DNA of 64,000 nucleotides, taken from NCBI RefSeq assembly GCF_029911635.1, contig NZ_JARYTI010000002.1, forward strand, positions 124,001-188,000, written 5' to 3'. Below the pieces are notes generated by a model. The model was given only the letters and a program-made list of their open reading frames with translations, made no database searches and was not told where the DNA came from. Within the stretch, counting starts at the first letter, position 1. Each line of letters starts with the position of its first letter. Positions 62,604-64,000 of this stretch are shown here, piece by piece. This DNA is from Sphingomonas sp. AR_OL41 (lineage in GTDB: Bacteria > Pseudomonadota > Alphaproteobacteria > Sphingomonadales > Sphingomonadaceae). The position numbers and the translations under genes were made by a program.

Positions 62604-64000
62604 TCAGTTGGCGGTCGCGGCGGCGAGCGGCGTCACGGGCCGGTCGCGCTCGGGGTCGTAGATGGTCGTGGCGAGCGGCGCTTCGGCGCGCAGCTTGCCG
62701 GCGATGGTCATGGCGACGTTCCACACCATGAACAGGGCGCCGACGAAGTAGAGCAGCCCCCCGCCGATGCGCATCACGTAGTAGGGATGCAGCGCGGCCA
62801 CGACCTCGGCGAACGAATAGACCAGATAGCCGTCCGATCCATATTCGCGCCACATCAGGCCCTGGGTGATCCCCGCCACCCACATCGAGGAAGCGTAGAG
62901 CACGATGCCGAGCGTGGCGCACCAGAAGTGCCAGTTGATCATGCGCAGCGAATAGATCCGCTCACGGCCCCACAGGCGCGGCGTCATGAAGTAGATCGCC
63001 CCGAAGGTGATCATGCCGTTCCAGCCGAGCGCGCCCGAATGGACATGGCCGATCGTCCAGTTGGTATAGTGGCTGAGCGAATTGACGCTCTTGATCGACA
63101 TCATTGGGCCTTCGAAGGTCGACATGCCGTAAAAGGCGAGCGCGAAGACCATCATGCGAATGATCGGGTCGGTGCGGATCTTGTCCCACGCGCCGTTGAG
63201 CGTCATCAGGCCGTTGATCATCCCGCCCCAGCTCGGCATCCACAGCATGATCGAGAACACTTCGCCCAGCGTCTGCGCCCAGTCGGGCAGCGCGGTATAG
63301 TGAAGGTGATGCGGACCGGCCCAGATGTAGAGGAAGATCAGCGACCAGAAGTGAACGATCGACAACCGGTAGCTGTAGATCGGGCGCTCGGCCTGTTTCG
63401 GCACGAAATAATACATCATGCCGAGGAAGCCGGCGGTCAGGAAGAAGCCGACCGCGTTATGGCCATACCACCACTGTGTCAGCGCATCCTGCACGCCGGC
63501 AAAGGCGGAATAGGATTTCGACCCTTCCCACGACACCGGCAGCGACAGGTTGTTGACCAGGTGCAGCATCGCGACGGTGATGATGAAGCCGAGGTAGAAC
63601 CAGTTGGCGACATAGATGTGCGGTTCGGAGCGCTTGACCAGCGTGCCGACGAACACGGCGAGATAGCTGACCCAGACGATCGTCAGCCAGATGTCGACAT
63701 ACCATTCGGGCTCGGCATATTCGCGGCCCTCGGTCACGCCCATCAGATAGCCGGTTGCGGCGAGCACGATGAACAGCTGGTAGCCCCAGAAGACGAAGCG
63801 GGCGAGCGCCGGCGCGAACAGCCGCGCCCGGCAGGTGCGCTGCACGACATAGAAGCTCGTGCAGATCAGCGCGTTGCCGCCAAAGGCAAAAATCACCGCC
63901 GAGGTGTGCAACGGCCGCAATCGCCCGAAGGTCGAGAAATCGTAATGGAGATTGAGCAGTGGGAAGGCGAGCTGCGAGGCGATGACGATGCCGACGAGGA
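62604..64000 (-). CDS. ccoN: cbb3 oxidase subunit I CcoN (5' end beyond window)
   Basis: The catalytic subunit, with heme b, and the heme b3-CuB centre that reduces oxygen. Helices with the metal-binding histidines are visible: [15 protein letters not shown] (low-spin heme), [19 protein letters not shown] (CuB His and the cross-linked Tyr region), [15 protein letters not shown] and [16 protein letters not shown]. The frame stays open to the window end, reading [18 protein letters not shown] upstream of the internal Met at 63920, so about 466 codons are visible and the N-terminus is missing. Any Fnr-type promoter would lie outside. Confidence 0.96.
   Translation of the reverse strand, partial: LVGIVIASQLAFPLLNLHYDFSTFGRLRPLHTSAVIFAFGGNALICTSFYVVQRTCRARLFAPALARFVFWGYQLFIVLAATGYLMGVTEGREYAEPEWYVDIWLTIVWVSYLAVFVGTLVKRSEPHIYVANWFYLGFIITVAMLHLVNNLSLPVSWEGSKSYSAFAGVQDALTQWWYGHNAVGFFLTAGFLGMMYYFVPKQAERPIYSYRLSIVHFWSLIFLYIWAGPHHLHYTALPDWAQTLGEVFSIMLWMPSWGGMINGLMTLNGAWDKIRTDPIIRMMVFALAFYGMSTFEGPMMSIKSVNSLSHYTNWTIGHVHSGALGWNGMITFGAIYFMTPRLWGRERIYSLRMINWHFWCATLGIVLYASSMWVAGITQGLMWREYGSDGYLVYSFAEVVAALHPYYVMRIGGGLLYFVGALFMVWNVAMTIAGKLRAEAPLATTIYDPERDRPVTPLAAATAN

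Overview
The window is high-GC, densely packed DNA from a member of the Sphingomonadaceae (Alphaproteobacteria), most likely Sphingomonas or a close relative. The evidence is a complete Entner-Doudoroff operon (zwf-pgl-edd-glk-eda), several TonB-dependent receptors with the plug-start motif DIVVTAQRR, short-overlap operons (ATGA/GTGA), a cbb3 oxidase operon of the alphaproteobacterial order, and an RpoH-type promoter in front of an Hsp20 gene. It looks like ordinary chromosome. I see no phage, insertion sequence, CRISPR array or rRNA operon.

Layout. 1-3.1 kb: lolC-lolD-acetyltransferase-glutathione peroxidase operon (minus), with a paired REP-like hairpin at its 3' end. 3.5-6.1 kb: a lone TonB receptor with a perfect 18-bp palindrome at its promoter. 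6.2-6.8 kb: hsp20. 7.1-9.2 kb: secG-pyrG. 9.4-11 kb: MarR regulator, an SH3-like fragment and argC. 11-17.3 kb: the Entner-Doudoroff operon, with a DUF5946 gene attached. 17.4-22.9 kb: fatty-acid synthesis (fabD, fabG, acpP, fabF) plus mltG, with a GxxExxY gene bounded by inverted repeats between fabD and fabG. 23-25.8 kb: RcnB-like protein, class A acid phosphatase and the rpsF-rpsR-rplI operon. 25.8-26.1 kb: two tandem genes for related 25-residue hydrophobic peptides. 26.2-28 kb: mutL, carrying an in-frame intergenic-type repeat. 28.1-33.8 kb: the rod-shape cluster mreB-mreC-mreD-mrdA-rodA, followed by tRNA-Lys(CTT).

34-42.8 kb: dctA, a large TonB receptor and an SGNH hydrolase lie in one minus-strand unit, divergent from dctB-dctD. 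The DctD protein lacks the GAFTGA motif. 42.9-51.9 kb: seven tightly packed or overlapping minus-strand genes encode a TonB receptor, a beta-helix lipoprotein, an SO2930-type diheme cytochrome c lipoprotein, an FAD lactone/alditol oxidase, a PLP-dependent DSD1-type enzyme, an MFS transporter and a TetR regulator. A chemoreceptor gene sits just upstream. This is my best candidate for an undescribed uptake and oxidation system. 54-56 kb: a 2OG-Fe(II) oxygenase, a PF10118 hydrolase and small ORFs. 56.3-64 kb: ccoN-O-Q-P-G-H-I-S (ccoN cut by the window end), followed by a small exported Cys/His-rich protein.

Functionally the window combines core biosynthesis (CTP, arginine, fatty acids, ribosome, cell wall), glucose catabolism and micro-aerobic respiration with two outer-membrane uptake units whose substrates are unknown. 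All calls come from reading motifs and gene order; no database search was run.
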